This document shows, piece by piece, positions 8,125-17,239 of a stretch of 64,000 nucleotides of DNA. The stretch comes from Falsibacillus pallidus. Its GTDB lineage: Bacteria; Bacillota; Bacilli; Bacillales; DSM-25281. The DNA is taken from assembly GCF_003350505.1 (NCBI RefSeq), contig NZ_QQAY01000002.1, forward strand, positions 62,001 to 126,000, in the 5' to 3' direction. Within the stretch, counting starts at the first letter, position 1; the number at the start of each line of letters is the position of its first letter. The notes under the pieces are model-generated. The model was not told the origin of the DNA, made no database searches, and was given only the letters and a program-made list of their open reading frames with translations. Both the position numbers and the translations under genes were made by a program.

Positions 8125-8553
8125 ATGGAAAAAGAACAAGAAAGAATTGAACAGGAAGTACGTTTTACAGAAGTTTTTAATGCGCCAATTGAAAAGGTGT
8201 GGAAGGCAGTCTCAACAGCAGAAGGGATTGCTGTTTGGTTTATGCCCAATGATTTTGAACCTGTAGAAGGACATGATTTTCATTTAAATGCCGCACAATT
8301 CGGCATGTCGCCATGCAAAGTCACAAAAATCGATCCTCCGCATTTTTTATCATTCAATTGGGGGAAAGATTGGTTCGTTGAGTTTTATCTGAAGGAAATG
8401 GAAGGAAAAACGGAGTTCACACTTGTCCATGGAGGATGGGATGAAGATAAAGTAACAGAATTCGGAGCACCTCACCGTGCGGTACAGGAAAATATGGCAA
8501 AAGGATGGGCATTTTCAATTCTTCCAAAACTCCGAAGCCATATAGAGGGATAG
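8125..8553 (+). CDS. SRPBCC / AHSA1-like domain protein
   Basis: 142 residues, the whole being an SRPBCC (START-like) fold: FTEVFNAPIEKVWKAVSTAEGIAVWFMPNDFEP at the N-terminus, a central beta-rich region, and GWDEDKVTEFGAPHRAVQENMAKGWAFSILPKLRSHIEG as the C-terminal helix. Members of this AHSA1 group bind small hydrophobic ligands; the ligand here is unknown. ATG 8125 fits AGAGGTG. The next gene, an ArsR regulator, starts one base after the stop. This pairing of an AHSA1 protein with an ArsR repressor is common in bacteria and suggests a ligand-responsive unit. Confidence 0.85.
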   Translation: MEKEQERIEQEVRFTEVFNAPIEKVWKAVSTAEGIAVWFMPNDFEPVEGHDFHLNAAQFGMSPCKVTKIDPPHFLSFNWGKDWFVEFYLKEMEGKTEFTLVHGGWDEDKVTEFGAPHRAVQENMAKGWAFSILPKLRSHIEG

Positions 8554-8554
8554 T

Positions 8555-8881
8555 ATGGGTGCAGAGAAAGCTAAACCTGATGTCTTTCAGGCTGTAGCAG
8601 ACCCTACAAGAAGAGAGATGTTAAAAATGCTTGGCGGCAAAGAGATGTCCATTGCGTCAATCAGCAGCTACTTCCCCATTTCCAGGACTGCAGTAGCCAA
8701 ACATTTACGCATTCTTTCAGAGGCAGGGCTCGTCAGCGAAAGGAAATCCGGAAGGGAAACTTTGTTCACCTTGCAGCCAGAGCCGCTGACCGAACTGCAA
8801 AAATGGCTGCAATTCTTTGAACTTTATTGGGAAAACAAGCTTTCCGCATTAAAGAGATTTGTGGAAGAGGAAAATGATTAA
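8555..8881 (+). CDS. ArsR-family transcriptional regulator
   Basis: 108 residues with a winged helix-turn-helix. FQAVADPTRREMLKML is the typical N-terminal helix, and SIASISSYFPISRTAVAKHLRILSEAGLVSERKSGRETLF covers the recognition helix and wing. No metal-binding CxC motif is present, so it is the SdpR-like, non-metal branch. It sits in an operon directly behind the SRPBCC gene, whose ligand may be its signal (inference). Confidence 0.9.
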   Translation: MGAEKAKPDVFQAVADPTRREMLKMLGGKEMSIASISSYFPISRTAVAKHLRILSEAGLVSERKSGRETLFTLQPEPLTELQKWLQFFELYWENKLSALKRFVEEEND

Positions 8882-8896
8882 TAAAGCTGAAATTTA

Positions 8897-9538
8897 TTAG
8901 GCAATCCAAATTAAATACACCAGCATGATTCCGAAGTCAGCAAGGATATGGCTGATGATCGGGGCGATGAGCGATTGATACCGATTTCGAAAATAACCCC
9001 ATAGAAGACCAGCAGCAAATACTGGCAGAACAGCGATGAAATTATAAGGCCATTCCATCATTGGGAGAAGGGAAAGCAGATGATAAAGGCTGTAAAATGC
9101 CGAAGTGATCAAAATGGCTATCCCGCTCCCAGCTTTATTTTTAAGCTTCTCCATCATATAGCTGCGCCAATAGTTTTCTTCTAAAAAAGGGTTGATGAAT
9201 ATCAGAATTAGAACGAGCCACGCAGCATTCCTTCCAGAAAAATCCCACTTATTCAAAACATTTCTCAAGTTTTCCACATCAAATAAAGTATTCAAAAATA
9301 TAGAACAGCTTCCGAATATCAACAACATACACAGAATGCCGCTTATAATCCCTGCAGCAGCGGATTTTTTTTTAGATGGGACAAGCTTGTTTTCAGAAGA
9401 TATTTTTCTATTAAGAAATGGAACAAGAAAAAGCCATCCGTAAAAAAGGCTGAACGTCAATAGGATATTCCCTGCTAAATTCAGCCCGATGAAAATCATT
9501 AAAGTGGGGCCGAGTAAAAGAATAATGGTTTTTAACAT
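8897..9538 (-). CDS. CPBP-family intramembrane metalloprotease
   Basis: 213 residues with about six to seven hydrophobic helices. It carries the family motifs: EENYWRSYMMEKL (EExxxR, near residue 121), a second conserved His in SLYHLLSLLP, and ISHILADFG near the C-terminus. These glutamic-type (Abi/CAAX-like) membrane proteases are often tied to bacteriocin self-immunity or processing of membrane peptides; no bacteriocin gene is seen nearby. Transcribed alone, convergent with the ArsR gene, with GGAG about ten bases before ATG 9538. Confidence 0.85.
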   Translation of the reverse strand: MLKTIILLLGPTLMIFIGLNLAGNILLTFSLFYGWLFLVPFLNRKISSENKLVPSKKKSAAAGIISGILCMLLIFGSCSIFLNTLFDVENLRNVLNKWDFSGRNAAWLVLILIFINPFLEENYWRSYMMEKLKNKAGSGIAILITSAFYSLYHLLSLLPMMEWPYNFIAVLPVFAAGLLWGYFRNRYQSLIAPIISHILADFGIMLVYLIWIA

Positions 9539-9730
9539 CTATCATCGCTCCGCATCTACCGTACTCCTTTTCCATTTTTAGAAATTGGAAATTTATGAGT
9601 TGTTGGTACATTTTAACATAATTTCCCTTAAATTTATAGAGAGTGAGAAGGATTCGATGAGCTTTGAGCGTATTTAGTAAAAGGAATAAATTAGAATTTT
9701 CTCTTGAAGTGTAAAGGGGTGTACTGGTAA

Positions 9731-10672
9731 ATGGAATTCTATTCGAAGCATTTTGAATTGAATAAGATCAATGAGGGCATCTTTGCCGCCATTGCGAAAG
9801 ACGGAGGTGGAGCTGTCGGAAATGCCGGTTTTGTTGATTTAGGTGATAAAACCATCATTTTTGACACATTTAATACACAGCAGGCTGCAGAAGATTTAAA
9901 AACAGCTGCCGAGAAATTCACAGGCAGAAAACCATCTTGTGTAATCAATAGTCATTGGCATGGTGACCATATTCGGGGGAATCAGGTATTCAAGGATGCA
10001 GAAATTCTGTCTACTCACAGGACATTTGAACAAATGAAAAATGTCCATCCAGAACGTATAAGGAATCAAAAAGACGGAATGGATGATCTCTCAGGATACA
10101 TAAAAAAATTGATTAAAAATAATTGCTCAATTGAGACTCCGAACGAAAAAATCAATATGGACAAGAAGATTGCCTTTTTAAAGGAAATTGAATCATCATT
10201 GCCCGGTTTAAATCTTACTCTGCCAACCTGTACCTTTCAGACTGAATTTGAATTTATCGGACAAAAAAGAAAAGCGAAATTGATATCCTTTGGTTCAGGA
10301 CATTCGATATGCGACAGTATTTTGTACTTGCCAGATGACCATACAGCTTTTATGGGAGATCTGCTTTTTGTTGAAACACATCCATCATTCTTCGAAGAGT
10401 CCAATTTGGAAAATTGGATAAAAAGTCTTGAAGCAGTACTACAGTTTAATCTTCAAATAGCTATACCGGGACATGGACAAGTGGGAACTGCAGATCATTT
10501 GGGTATAGTGAAGAACTATATAAAAAGATTTGTTTCAATGAAGCAAGAAGATAGCTTTCCGGAGAAAATGCCCTATGAATACTTACACTGGTCAAATGGA
10601 GAGATGTATCAGCAAAATATAAAAATGATTTCAGAAAAAGCTTTACAGAAGAAAGAGGAGGCTATGAAATGA
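9731..10672 (+). CDS. MBL-fold metallo-hydrolase
   Basis: 313 residues with the metallo-beta-lactamase fold. The metal-binding HxHxDH motif is SHWHGDHIRGN (about residues 76-85). Further ligands are GSGHSICDS (near 196), FMGDLLF (Asp) and PGHGQVG (His, about 253). The long insertion between the first and second motif (residues 98-170) is helical and charged. The substrate cannot be predicted. The last four bases overlap the following acetyltransferase (ATGA), indicating translational coupling. Confidence 0.85.
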   Translation: MEFYSKHFELNKINEGIFAAIAKDGGGAVGNAGFVDLGDKTIIFDTFNTQQAAEDLKTAAEKFTGRKPSCVINSHWHGDHIRGNQVFKDAEILSTHRTFEQMKNVHPERIRNQKDGMDDLSGYIKKLIKNNCSIETPNEKINMDKKIAFLKEIESSLPGLNLTLPTCTFQTEFEFIGQKRKAKLISFGSGHSICDSILYLPDDHTAFMGDLLFVETHPSFFEESNLENWIKSLEAVLQFNLQIAIPGHGQVGTADHLGIVKNYIKRFVSMKQEDSFPEKMPYEYLHWSNGEMYQQNIKMISEKALQKKEEAMK

Positions 10673-11139
10673 ATCTACACTTTGAAGATGTAACAGAGAA
10701 AAATTTTTGGCAGGTTATCGGAATAAAGTCAGATGAGGACCAGGAAAAAAGAATTCAGATCTTTGAACGCTGGGTGGGTTCCAATGCTTTCTTTTTAGGG
10801 GCTGCACAAGTTTTCGGCTATTGTCCGCGGGCTTTATATGATGGAGAACAGCTGATCGGCTTTGCTTCCCATGGATTAAATAAGGAAACTGGGAGATATG
10901 AAATGATAAGCCTTATGCTTGGCTATCAGTTTCAAGGAAAAGGATATGGAAGTCCAGCTCTAAAATTAGTCATTGAGGAGATGGTTGAAATGTATGGGTG
11001 CTCTGAAATCTATCTTTCTGTCATCTGGAATAATGAAGCCGCTATACGGGTTTACGAAAAAGCAGGGTTTAAACCTACCGGAGAAGTAGAAGAGGGGCAT
11101 CACCCTGAACCTGTGTATTGTTTACATTTAGGTTCATGA
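10669..11139 (+). CDS. GNAT-family N-acetyltransferase
   Basis: 156 residues. The acetyl-CoA-binding motif A reads MLGYQFQGKGYGSPALKLVIEEM (the Q-x-x-G-x-G loop is QGKGYG), followed by IYLSVIWNNEAAIRVYEKAGFKPTGE, the usual motif-B ending. The substrate is unknown. It overlaps the MBL hydrolase by four bases and is probably its operon partner; a broken second acetyltransferase follows 36 bases downstream. Confidence 0.9.
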   Translation: MNLHFEDVTEKNFWQVIGIKSDEDQEKRIQIFERWVGSNAFFLGAAQVFGYCPRALYDGEQLIGFASHGLNKETGRYEMISLMLGYQFQGKGYGSPALKLVIEEMVEMYGCSEIYLSVIWNNEAAIRVYEKAGFKPTGEVEEGHHPEPVYCLHLGS

Positions 11140-11175
11140 TACATTTAGAAGGAGTTATAAAAGGAGGGATGCTAG

Positions 11176-11673
11176 ATGATCAGGCAAGCAACTGTAAAGG
11201 ATGCTGAAAAATTGGCTGCATTAATGATGAGAGTGGATGGGCAATCTGATTTTATGATGTTTGAGGCGGGGGAAAGGACACTGACAGCAGAACAGATGGA
11301 AAAGAGGATTCTTTCTGTTGAAAAACAATCTAATTCAGTCATCTTGATAGCAGCTGATGAAGAAGATTTGATTGGCTACATGTTTGCCATCGGCGGAACC
11401 GCAAACAAAAATAGACATTCCGCTTACTTAGTGATTGGTATTGATGAGGCATTCACAGGTAAAGGAGTAGGAAAAGAGTTTTTCGCTGAGATGGAAAGGT
11501 GGGCACGGAGCAAAGGGATGCATCGCTTCTAATTGACAGTCGTATCCGAGAATGGACGGGCAGTCGCACTATATAAGAAAATTGGATTTGAAATAGAAGG
11601 AACAAAGAAGGATTCTTTATTGATAGACGGAACATTTGTCAATGAGTACTACATGGGGAAACTATTAAACTAA
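11176..11673 (+). pseudogene. GNAT acetyltransferase with in-frame TAA stop
   Basis: A strong AAGGAGGG site precedes ATG 11176. The first 118 codons give an acetyltransferase N-terminal part including motif A (IDEAFTGKGVGKEFFAEMERWARSKGMHRF). TAA at 11530-11532 then interrupts, and the same frame continues LTVVSENGRAVALYKKIGFEIEG, the normal motif-B ending, to TAA 11671-11673. Intact relatives have a Glu at the stop position (R-L-E-L-T-V type), so GAA to TAA is the simplest explanation. The truncated product would lack half of the acetyl-CoA fold. A sequencing error is possible. Confidence 0.8.
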
Positions 11674-11680
11674 CAAAAAA

Positions 11681-11726
11681 CACATTCTGCAATTAGTAGT
11701 AGTCGAAGCTGGCAGAATGTGCTTTT
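11681..11726. terminator. Bidirectional terminator
   Basis: CACATTCTGC (11681-11690) and GCAGAATGTG (11712-11721) form a 10-bp stem with A runs on the left and CTTTTT on the right, between two convergent acetyltransferase genes. Confidence 0.85.
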
Positions 11727-11730
11727 TACT

Positions 11731-12291
11731 TTAATAAACTTTTGCAAAAATGCATGTATCCCGGAGAGTTTGTTCATCGATGGAGAGGCTGTCATTCTTT
11801 AGGATGCCTTCCAGCTCGAAGCCAAGCCTCTCCGGAATGGCCCTGCTTCGTACATTGTTGGAATCGCAGCGGATTTCAATTCGCTTCGCTTTTAATTCCC
11901 TCCTTGCAAAATCGCTGATGCCTTCGACTGCTTCTGTCATGTAGCCTTTACCGCTGTATCGGCTATCGATCCAATATCCGATTTCGAATTTTGGGATATC
12001 CCAATTGATTCTGTGCAGACCGGAGGAAGCGATAAACGCTCTAGTTTCTTTATGAAATACTAATAGCCTAAGATCTTCCCTGGTTAAAAATTCTGCGTGT
12101 GATTTCCGGATGTTCGCTTCAGTATTTTCAATGGACTGCTCTTTATTGGCGAAAGCCATCCAGGGTTTCAATTCCTTAAGTGAAGCCATAATCGCCTCAT
12201 ACACTGCTTTTCCATCTCCAGGCAGAGGGCCTCTGATCAATAATCTTTCTGTTTCAAATTCGAATGGGAAGTCTAGTAAAATGGAATCCAT
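11731..12291 (-). CDS. GNAT acetyltransferase, RimJ/RimL type
   Basis: 186 residues. FETERLLIRGPLPGDGKAVYEAI is the typical RimJ/RimL N-terminus; the acetyl-CoA loop is FEIGYWIDSRYSGKGYMTEAVEGI and motif B is EIRCDSNNVRSRAIPERLGFELEG. Members acetylate N-terminal amines of ribosomal proteins or small substrates; the target is unknown. ATG 12291 with GGAGTG seven bases upstream is preferred to the GTG nine bases earlier. Monocistronic, downstream of the ATPase gene on the same strand, 16 bases apart. Confidence 0.88.
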   Translation of the reverse strand: MDSILLDFPFEFETERLLIRGPLPGDGKAVYEAIMASLKELKPWMAFANKEQSIENTEANIRKSHAEFLTREDLRLLVFHKETRAFIASSGLHRINWDIPKFEIGYWIDSRYSGKGYMTEAVEGISDFARRELKAKRIEIRCDSNNVRSRAIPERLGFELEGILKNDSLSIDEQTLRDTCIFAKVY

Positions 12292-12307
12292 TTGTCTCAC
12301 TCCAATA

Positions 12308-13069
12308 TCATGATTTATTCAATAAATGATGCAAGAGCCTTTTTCGATCAAGGAAAAATTGTTCCATGATTGTGTAATGCGAGGTTTCCTCCAGTTCCGT
12401 TTCCTTCATTCCACCCGGTGACATTTCCATGATTTTTGCCCCGGGATAGGACATCAAGATTGGAGAGTGAGTGGCAATGATGAACTGGGAACCTTCCTGG
12501 ATGAGCTCGTGCATCCGAGAAAGCAGGGATAGCTGCCTTAATGGGGACAGTGCCGCTTCAGGTTCGTCTAATATGTATAGCCCCTCTGGTCCAAATCGGT
12601 TGGTAAAAGCAGCAAAAAAGGACTCCCCATGAGATTGTTCATGAAGGGATTTGCCGCCGAAAGAATCGATGATCCTCCGTCCTGCCAAAGGATCCTGGTC
12701 CAGTTTTTCGATTTGTGAGGCCACATTATAAAAGGTTTCGGCACGGAGGAAAAATCCATTCTTCGGCTTCTCCGTCCCTCTTACTAGGCGCATATACTGA
12801 TCTAATTCTGAATGAGAATCGTATGTGGAAAATTGAAAATTGAAGGTTCCGCCTTCCGGATTGAAGCCAGCGCATACCGCAATTGCCTCAAGCAATGTCG
12901 ATTTTCCCAATCCATTTTCACCGATTATAAACGTTGTATTGGGATGAAAATTCAATCTGTCCATTTTTTGAATGGAGGGAAGATTGAAAGGGAATTCGGC
13001 AAAGGATGGAACTAATTCTTTTTTTAACTCGACATAGCGAAGAAAAGGAGATTCTGGATATAATTTCAT
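12308..13069 (-). CDS. AAA/ABC-type ATPase (RecF/SMC-like small ATPase)
   Basis: 253 residues. Walker A is IIGENGLGKSTLLEAIA; Walker B is GLYILDEPEAALSPLRQ, followed by a switch His in IIATHSPILMSYPGAKI. This arrangement belongs to the small soluble AAA ATPases related to ABC/SMC proteins (AAA_21/23 type) of unknown cellular role; they are sometimes partners of nucleases, but none is adjacent. ATG 13069 with GAGGTG upstream is chosen over the longer start at 13150, whose extra residues look like leader noise. Confidence 0.85.
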   Translation of the reverse strand: MKLYPESPFLRYVELKKELVPSFAEFPFNLPSIQKMDRLNFHPNTTFIIGENGLGKSTLLEAIAVCAGFNPEGGTFNFQFSTYDSHSELDQYMRLVRGTEKPKNGFFLRAETFYNVASQIEKLDQDPLAGRRIIDSFGGKSLHEQSHGESFFAAFTNRFGPEGLYILDEPEAALSPLRQLSLLSRMHELIQEGSQFIIATHSPILMSYPGAKIMEMSPGGMKETELEETSHYTIMEQFFLDRKRLLHHLLNKS

Positions 13070-13132
13070 GAATTTCACCTCAAATAGCAACAAGAAATTA
13101 ATACTATTGTACATATATTTAGAAAATTTTTC

Positions 13133-13161
13133 TTGTTTTTTACAAAACATTCGGATAAAAT
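13133..13161 (+). promoter_or_regulatory. Candidate SigA promoter of the tyrS leader
   Basis: TTGTTT (13133-13138), 17-base spacer, TAAAAT (13156-13161). It lies just ahead of the T-box leader. Confidence 0.5.
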
Positions 13162-13179
13162 GTTCATAATTTCATTATC

Positions 13180-13420
13180 ATGATGTAGCGAAAGAAGTCA
13201 GTAGCCAATTATTTCCCTGGTATAGAGAGCCGATGTAGGGTGGAAATCGGAGCAAAAATAATGGTGAATTACCTTCTGGAACATTCTTGGTGAATTAATC
13301 AGTAGCCAAGTACGGCAGGACCGTTATCCCTTTTGAGCGGAAAAAGATGATTCTTTTTCAACAAGGGTGGTACCGCGTGAAGAATGACCACGTCCCTTAT
13401 ATAGGGGCGTTTTTTTTATG
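13180..13420 (+). promoter_or_regulatory. T-box riboswitch, tyrosine-specific
   Basis: Leader that senses uncharged tRNA-Tyr. The T-box AAGGGTGGTACCGCG lies near 13363-13378. The likely specifier TAC (Tyr) at 13270-13272 sits in GAATTACCTTCTGGA. The terminator ACGTCCC / GGGGCGT with TTTTTTTT ends near 13418. It fills the gap between the ATPase and tyrS. Confidence 0.9.
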
Positions 13421-13440
13421 GGAAAAAGGAGGAATGGAAG

Positions 13441-14694
13441 TTGAGGAATATCATTGAAACACTTGACGAAAATCAGATTGAAGAGCTGGAAAGGCAGTAT
13501 GCCATCTATAGCAGCGGCGTATCTGAAATCATCCCTGCGGCAGAGTTGAAAGAGAAAATAGCAAAGTCCATTGTTTCAGGCATTCCAATGAAAATAAAAC
13601 TCGGGCTGGATCCTTCTGCACCTGATGTCCATATCGGCCATACGGTAGTCTTGAATAAATTAAAACAGTTTCAGGAAAATGGGCATATCATCCAGCTTAT
13701 CATTGGAGACTTCACGGGGAAAATTGGTGATCCTACTGGGAAATCTGCGGCAAGAAAACAGCTGACAACTGAAGAAGTGAAGCATAATGCACAGACATAT
13801 TTTGAACAGTTCGGCAAAGTCCTGGATATGAGTAAAGTGGAGCTGCACTACAATTCAAAATGGCTTTCCACCCTGAATTTTGGGGACGTGATTCATTTGG
13901 CCGGCAGCATTACGGTGGCTAGGCTGTTGGAGCGCAATGATTTTTCAAACAGACTTGCTGAAGGAAAGCCGATTTCCCTTCACGAATTCTTCTACCCGCT
14001 TATGCAGGGCTATGATTCGGTCATGCTTGAAAGTGATGTGGAACTTGGTGGAACGGATCAGCATTTCAATGTTCTGATGGGACGCCAGCTGCAGGAGCAT
14101 TTTGGGAAAGAGAAACAAATAGTTATCTTATTGCCGCTTTTAGAAGGGCTTGATGGCGTAGAAAAAATGTCCAAATCTAAACATAATTACATTGGCATTG
14201 ATGACACTCCAAATGATATGTACGGAAAAACAATGTCCATACCGGATGAATTGATGACAAAATACTTCGAACTGGCAACGGATTTAGCACTCGAAGAAAA
14301 GAAACGAATTAAGAAAGAGCTGGAAGAAAGGAAACTCCATCCACGTGATGCCAAGATGTTATTAAGCCGTACTTTTGTCCGTATGTACCACGGTGAAAAA
14401 GCTGCCGAAACAGCAGAACATCATTTTAAGACGGTTTTTCAAAAAGGCTCTATTCCGGATGAAATTCCACGTGTTATATGGAAAGGGGAAAAGCAATTGC
14501 CTCTTATTGATTTACTTGTTGAACTTAATTTGCTCCCTTCCAAAAGTGAAGCAAGAAGAATGATTACCGGCGGCGGTGTTAGAGTTAATGGAGAAAAAGT
14601 ACTGGAAATAAAAACAACATTGGAGATTAAGGAGGGTATGATACTGCAAGCAGGCAAGAGAAGGTTTGTTCAGTTGACTTTCATGGATGAGTGA
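13441..14694 (+). CDS. tyrZ: Tyrosyl-tRNA synthetase, TyrZ type
   Basis: Charges tRNA-Tyr. 417 residues. The class I signature is [18 protein letters not shown] (HIGH, about residues 66-69), and [13 protein letters not shown] carries a perfect KMSKS (about 242-246). A C-terminal S4 RNA-binding domain ([21 protein letters not shown]) is at about 361-381. The LDPSAPD and KMSKS wording places it with TyrZ, not the main TyrS type. Start is TTG 13441 with AAGGAGG eight bases upstream; no ATG fits. Regulated by the tyrosine T-box. Confidence 0.95.
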   Translation: MRNIIETLDENQIEELERQYAIYSSGVSEIIPAAELKEKIAKSIVSGIPMKIKLGLDPSAPDVHIGHTVVLNKLKQFQENGHIIQLIIGDFTGKIGDPTGKSAARKQLTTEEVKHNAQTYFEQFGKVLDMSKVELHYNSKWLSTLNFGDVIHLAGSITVARLLERNDFSNRLAEGKPISLHEFFYPLMQGYDSVMLESDVELGGTDQHFNVLMGRQLQEHFGKEKQIVILLPLLEGLDGVEKMSKSKHNYIGIDDTPNDMYGKTMSIPDELMTKYFELATDLALEEKKRIKKELEERKLHPRDAKMLLSRTFVRMYHGEKAAETAEHHFKTVFQKGSIPDEIPRVIWKGEKQLPLIDLLVELNLLPSKSEARRMITGGGVRVNGEKVLEIKTTLEIKEGMILQAGKRRFVQLTFMDE

Positions 14695-14720
14695 AAGTCC
14701 GGCAAAAGGGGAGATATGTG

Positions 14721-15263
14721 GTGAAAGTAGGGTTAGTGAGGCATTTTAAGGTTCTCAAAGAGTTTCCAAAAGAACGAATGATTTCTCAAGAAAATGTCAT
14801 GAAATGGTTTGATGAGTACGACCATGCTGAAGTAGAACCTGCAGAAGTAGATTTTAGAGGGATCCATTGGGATAGGTGCTATACGAGTGATCTTTCAAGA
14901 GCGGTGACTACTTCGGAAAGCATATTCAAAGGGGAGGTTATCCAACTTTCAGAATTGAGGGAGATCAAGATGTATCCAATTTTCAAACCAACCAGAAAAC
15001 TTCCCTTTTTGGCCTGGGCAGCAATTATCAGGCTCGCATGGGCCGCTAATCACAAATCCCAATTGGAGAAAAAAGAAGACATCTTAGAGCGAATCAACAA
15101 TGTACTTGATCGGATATTGAATAATCCAAAAGAGAACGTTCTAATCGTTGGGCATGGGGCACTTATGATTTACATGCATCAAGAAATTATAAAAAGAGGA
15201 TTTAGCGGTCCGAAAATCAGACATCCCCGCAATGGGGAATTGTATTTATATGAAAAGAAGTGA
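14721..15263 (+). CDS. Histidine phosphatase (phosphoglycerate-mutase-like) family
   Basis: 180 residues from GTG 14721, which has AAAGGGGAGA at a good distance; a GTG 30 bases earlier overlaps tyrS and lacks one. The catalytic motif is KVGLVRHFKVL (RH near residue 8, with R-H-G changed to R-H-F). The second His lies in NVLIVGHGALMIYMH, and CYTSDLSRAVTTSESI is the typical second arginine segment. Phosphatase activity is expected; the substrate is unknown. It follows tyrZ directly and may be read through from it. Confidence 0.85.
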   Translation: MKVGLVRHFKVLKEFPKERMISQENVMKWFDEYDHAEVEPAEVDFRGIHWDRCYTSDLSRAVTTSESIFKGEVIQLSELREIKMYPIFKPTRKLPFLAWAAIIRLAWAANHKSQLEKKEDILERINNVLDRILNNPKENVLIVGHGALMIYMHQEIIKRGFSGPKIRHPRNGELYLYEKK

Positions 15264-15305
15264 GTTTGTATTTAATAGTAAGTTCCGGTAAATGAGGGGG
15301 AGGAG

Positions 15306-16013
15306 ATGAAAGCAATGACGGCGATTGAAACAGCCGAAAAATTTATAGAAGTTCAATTCCCTGATTGTGATGCAGCCCTTCTCGCAGGAAGCGTTACAAG
15401 AGGCGAAGAAACAGCGACATCAGATTTGGATATCATCATTTTTAAGGGTGAGCTATCATCCGCCTATCGTGAATCTTTGGTTTTTGAAAATTGGCCAATA
15501 GAGGTTTTCGTCCATTCTTTTACAAGCTTTCTATCATTTTTCAAAAGCGATCGAGAACGCGGACGGCCATCCCTTCAAAAAATGATATCTGAGGGGATTG
15601 TCTTGAGAGATCATGAGAAATTGAATTCCATTAAGTCGGAAGCTGCAAGGCAATTAAATGCAGGTCCTGAGATGTGGGATGACAAGACCATTCAATTAAA
15701 ACGCTACTTTATTTCGGATGTGCTCGATGATTTCATCGGCAGTCAAAATAGATCAGAGGGAATATTCATTGCGGGCAGACTGGCAGAGCTTCTTCACGAA
15801 TTTGTTTTACGCATAAATAAACAATGGACAGGGGAGTCCAAATGGATATTCAGGGCCTTGAGGAATTTTGATGAAAACTATGCTGGTGAATTTGCAAAAG
15901 CATTTGATGACTATTACACTTCAGGGGATAAATCTGCTGTCATAAACTTAACAGATGAAGCACTGGCGTCATTCGGAGGAAGGCTATTTGATGGATTTTC
16001 AGTTGGGAAGTAG
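15306..16013 (+). CDS. Nucleotidyltransferase-domain protein
   Basis: 235 residues. The pol-beta-type nucleotidyltransferase signature is AALLAGSVTRGEETATSDLDIIIF (GS-x(10)-SDLD, about residues 26-41), with a third acidic residue in PIEVFVH. The C-terminal part (about 110-235) is helical. It resembles aminoglycoside-nucleotidyltransferase-like proteins, but resistance cannot be inferred. Two ATGs (15306 and 15315) both fit the GAGGGGGAGGAG site. The stop codon overlaps the start of REP-like repeat R2 by two bases. Confidence 0.85.
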   Translation: MKAMTAIETAEKFIEVQFPDCDAALLAGSVTRGEETATSDLDIIIFKGELSSAYRESLVFENWPIEVFVHSFTSFLSFFKSDRERGRPSLQKMISEGIVLRDHEKLNSIKSEAARQLNAGPEMWDDKTIQLKRYFISDVLDDFIGSQNRSEGIFIAGRLAELLHEFVLRINKQWTGESKWIFRALRNFDENYAGEFAKAFDDYYTSGDKSAVINLTDEALASFGGRLFDGFSVGK

Positions 16014-16134
16014 AAAAGCGCAGCCGGCTTGCTCAGCCCCATCGAGCATAAGACGGTACTCGAAGGAAATCCTGATTTCCGTAGAGGAACGGCTTATGAC
16101 TCCGAGGGGCTAGCCGGGGGAGCTGGAGCTGGAG
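16012..16134 (+). repeat. REP/BIME-like element, copy R2
   Basis: About 123 bp that can fold into one long hairpin. The core GGAAATC / GATTTCC (16065-16080) has a two-base loop, with CATAAG / CTTATG and GCCCC / GGGGC pairings further out. It matches the reverse complement of 24873-24989 over nearly its whole length and the ends of 3206-3247. No reading frame. It begins at the stop codon of the nucleotidyltransferase gene. Confidence 0.8.
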
Positions 16135-16141
16135 AATAAAA

Positions 16142-16170
16142 AAAGAGCTGACCTCATCAGCTCTTTACTT
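16142..16170 (-). terminator. Terminator of tatA, possibly bidirectional
   Basis: AAAGAGCTGA and TCAGCTCTTT (16142-16166) form a 10-bp stem; on the minus strand a run of T follows, after the tatA stop. Confidence 0.85.
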
Positions 16171-16176
16171 TGACGA

Positions 16177-16374
16177 TTATTTATCTAAATCAATTTTAGC
16201 TTCTGTTTTTTCTTCTTTTTTGGCTGGTTCATCCATGTCCATGATTCCTTGTGTGGCTTTTTTGAATTCATGAAGGGTTTTACCGGCTGCCTTACCGATT
16301 TCAGGCAAATTCTTAGGGCCAAAGACAACAAGTGCTGCTGCACCAATCAATACTAAACCTGCTGGTCCTACCAT
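16177..16374 (-). CDS. tatA: Twin-arginine translocase subunit TatA
   Basis: 65 residues. A short N-terminal transmembrane helix ([17 protein letters not shown]) is followed by the family hinge [15 protein letters not shown], an amphipathic helix, and a charged, acidic/lysine-rich tail. TatA forms the pore that exports folded Tat substrates. It stands alone with no tatC beside it, as for the B. subtilis TatAc-type orphan. ATG 16374 follows AAGGAGATG. Confidence 0.93.
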   Translation of the reverse strand: MVGPAGLVLIGAAALVVFGPKNLPEIGKAAGKTLHEFKKATQGIMDMDEPAKKEEKTEAKIDLDK

Positions 16375-16500
16375 AATGTCATCTCCTTAATGGATATCAG
16401 GCCGTGCATTTTTCCGGAGAAAAATGCCTGTCCTCATTTCTATTCCATATTATAGTCCTTTCTACGAAAAGAATCCAATTAATTTTTGATGAGAACATCG

Positions 16501-16536
16501 AAAAAAGCCGCCATTCATCACTTAGGCGGCTTTTTT
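16501..16536 (-). terminator. Terminator overlapping the vanZ-like stop
   Basis: AAAAAAGCCGCC and GGCGGCTTTTTT form a 12-bp perfect stem (16501-16536). On the minus strand it starts inside the last codons of the VanZ-like gene. Confidence 0.85.
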
Positions 16537-17135
16537 GTCTTAGATTTAATTTTGATGACCTTGTGGAACAGGGGATACAGAGCATATCCAATGAGGACCC
16601 CGCACATATTCAATATTACATCATCGATGTCGAGGCTCCCTCTTTTGGTTAAGTGCTGGAGGATTTCAATCATCGAGATGCAGAGCAGCGGGTAAAAAAT
16701 AAGGCTGAATATGGAGATGCCCAACCGCTTCCTTAATTCAAGAAGGAAAAACCCATATGGAATGAATAAAACGACGTTTGCTACTAAATTATAGAATTCA
16801 ACCAGAAGAGGGACCCTTCCGGACATGAAAAATCTTACCGTATTGAAAGGAGTCATGTTCCAATTGTCGTAATTCTGATTTCCAGGACGGATGAAAAGGA
16901 GTACAAGCAGACTCGCTGTATAAACAATCATGATGGATATGAATAATGAGTATGGCGCAATCACTTTTTGGCCTTTGACAGCAAGGACAATAAAAGTAGT
17001 ACAAAATGTTGTCACAGCCCATATAACCACAAATGCAAGAGGATGAATGTATGAAAACAGATGATGGATCATCGGAAGTGAAAGAAAAAATATGAGTTGA
17101 GAAATGATGATTGATAAAAGGAGTGATTTTTTCAT
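16518..17135 (-). CDS. VanZ-family membrane protein
   Basis: 205 residues with five to six hydrophobic segments. The VanZ signature is split between PLLVEFYNLVANVVLFIPYGFFL (about residues 109-131) and SLDIDDVILNMCGVLIGYALYPL (about 172-194). VanZ-like proteins alter cell-envelope properties, in some cases giving low-level teicoplanin resistance, but most have no assigned role. A Lys-rich tail closes the protein. Monocistronic. Confidence 0.88.
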   Translation of the reverse strand: MKKSLLLSIIISQLIFFLSLPMIHHLFSYIHPLAFVVIWAVTTFCTTFIVLAVKGQKVIAPYSLFISIMIVYTASLLVLLFIRPGNQNYDNWNMTPFNTVRFFMSGRVPLLVEFYNLVANVVLFIPYGFFLLELRKRLGISIFSLIFYPLLCISMIEILQHLTKRGSLDIDDVILNMCGVLIGYALYPLFHKVIKIKSKTKKPPK

Positions 17136-17239
17136 CGGGACACCCTAATCGCTTTTTTCACTATTATATCATGGGAATCAGAGAGTATTCCTATGAATAT
17201 TTAAGGAAAACGATAAGAAAAAATTTTTAATGATTACTA

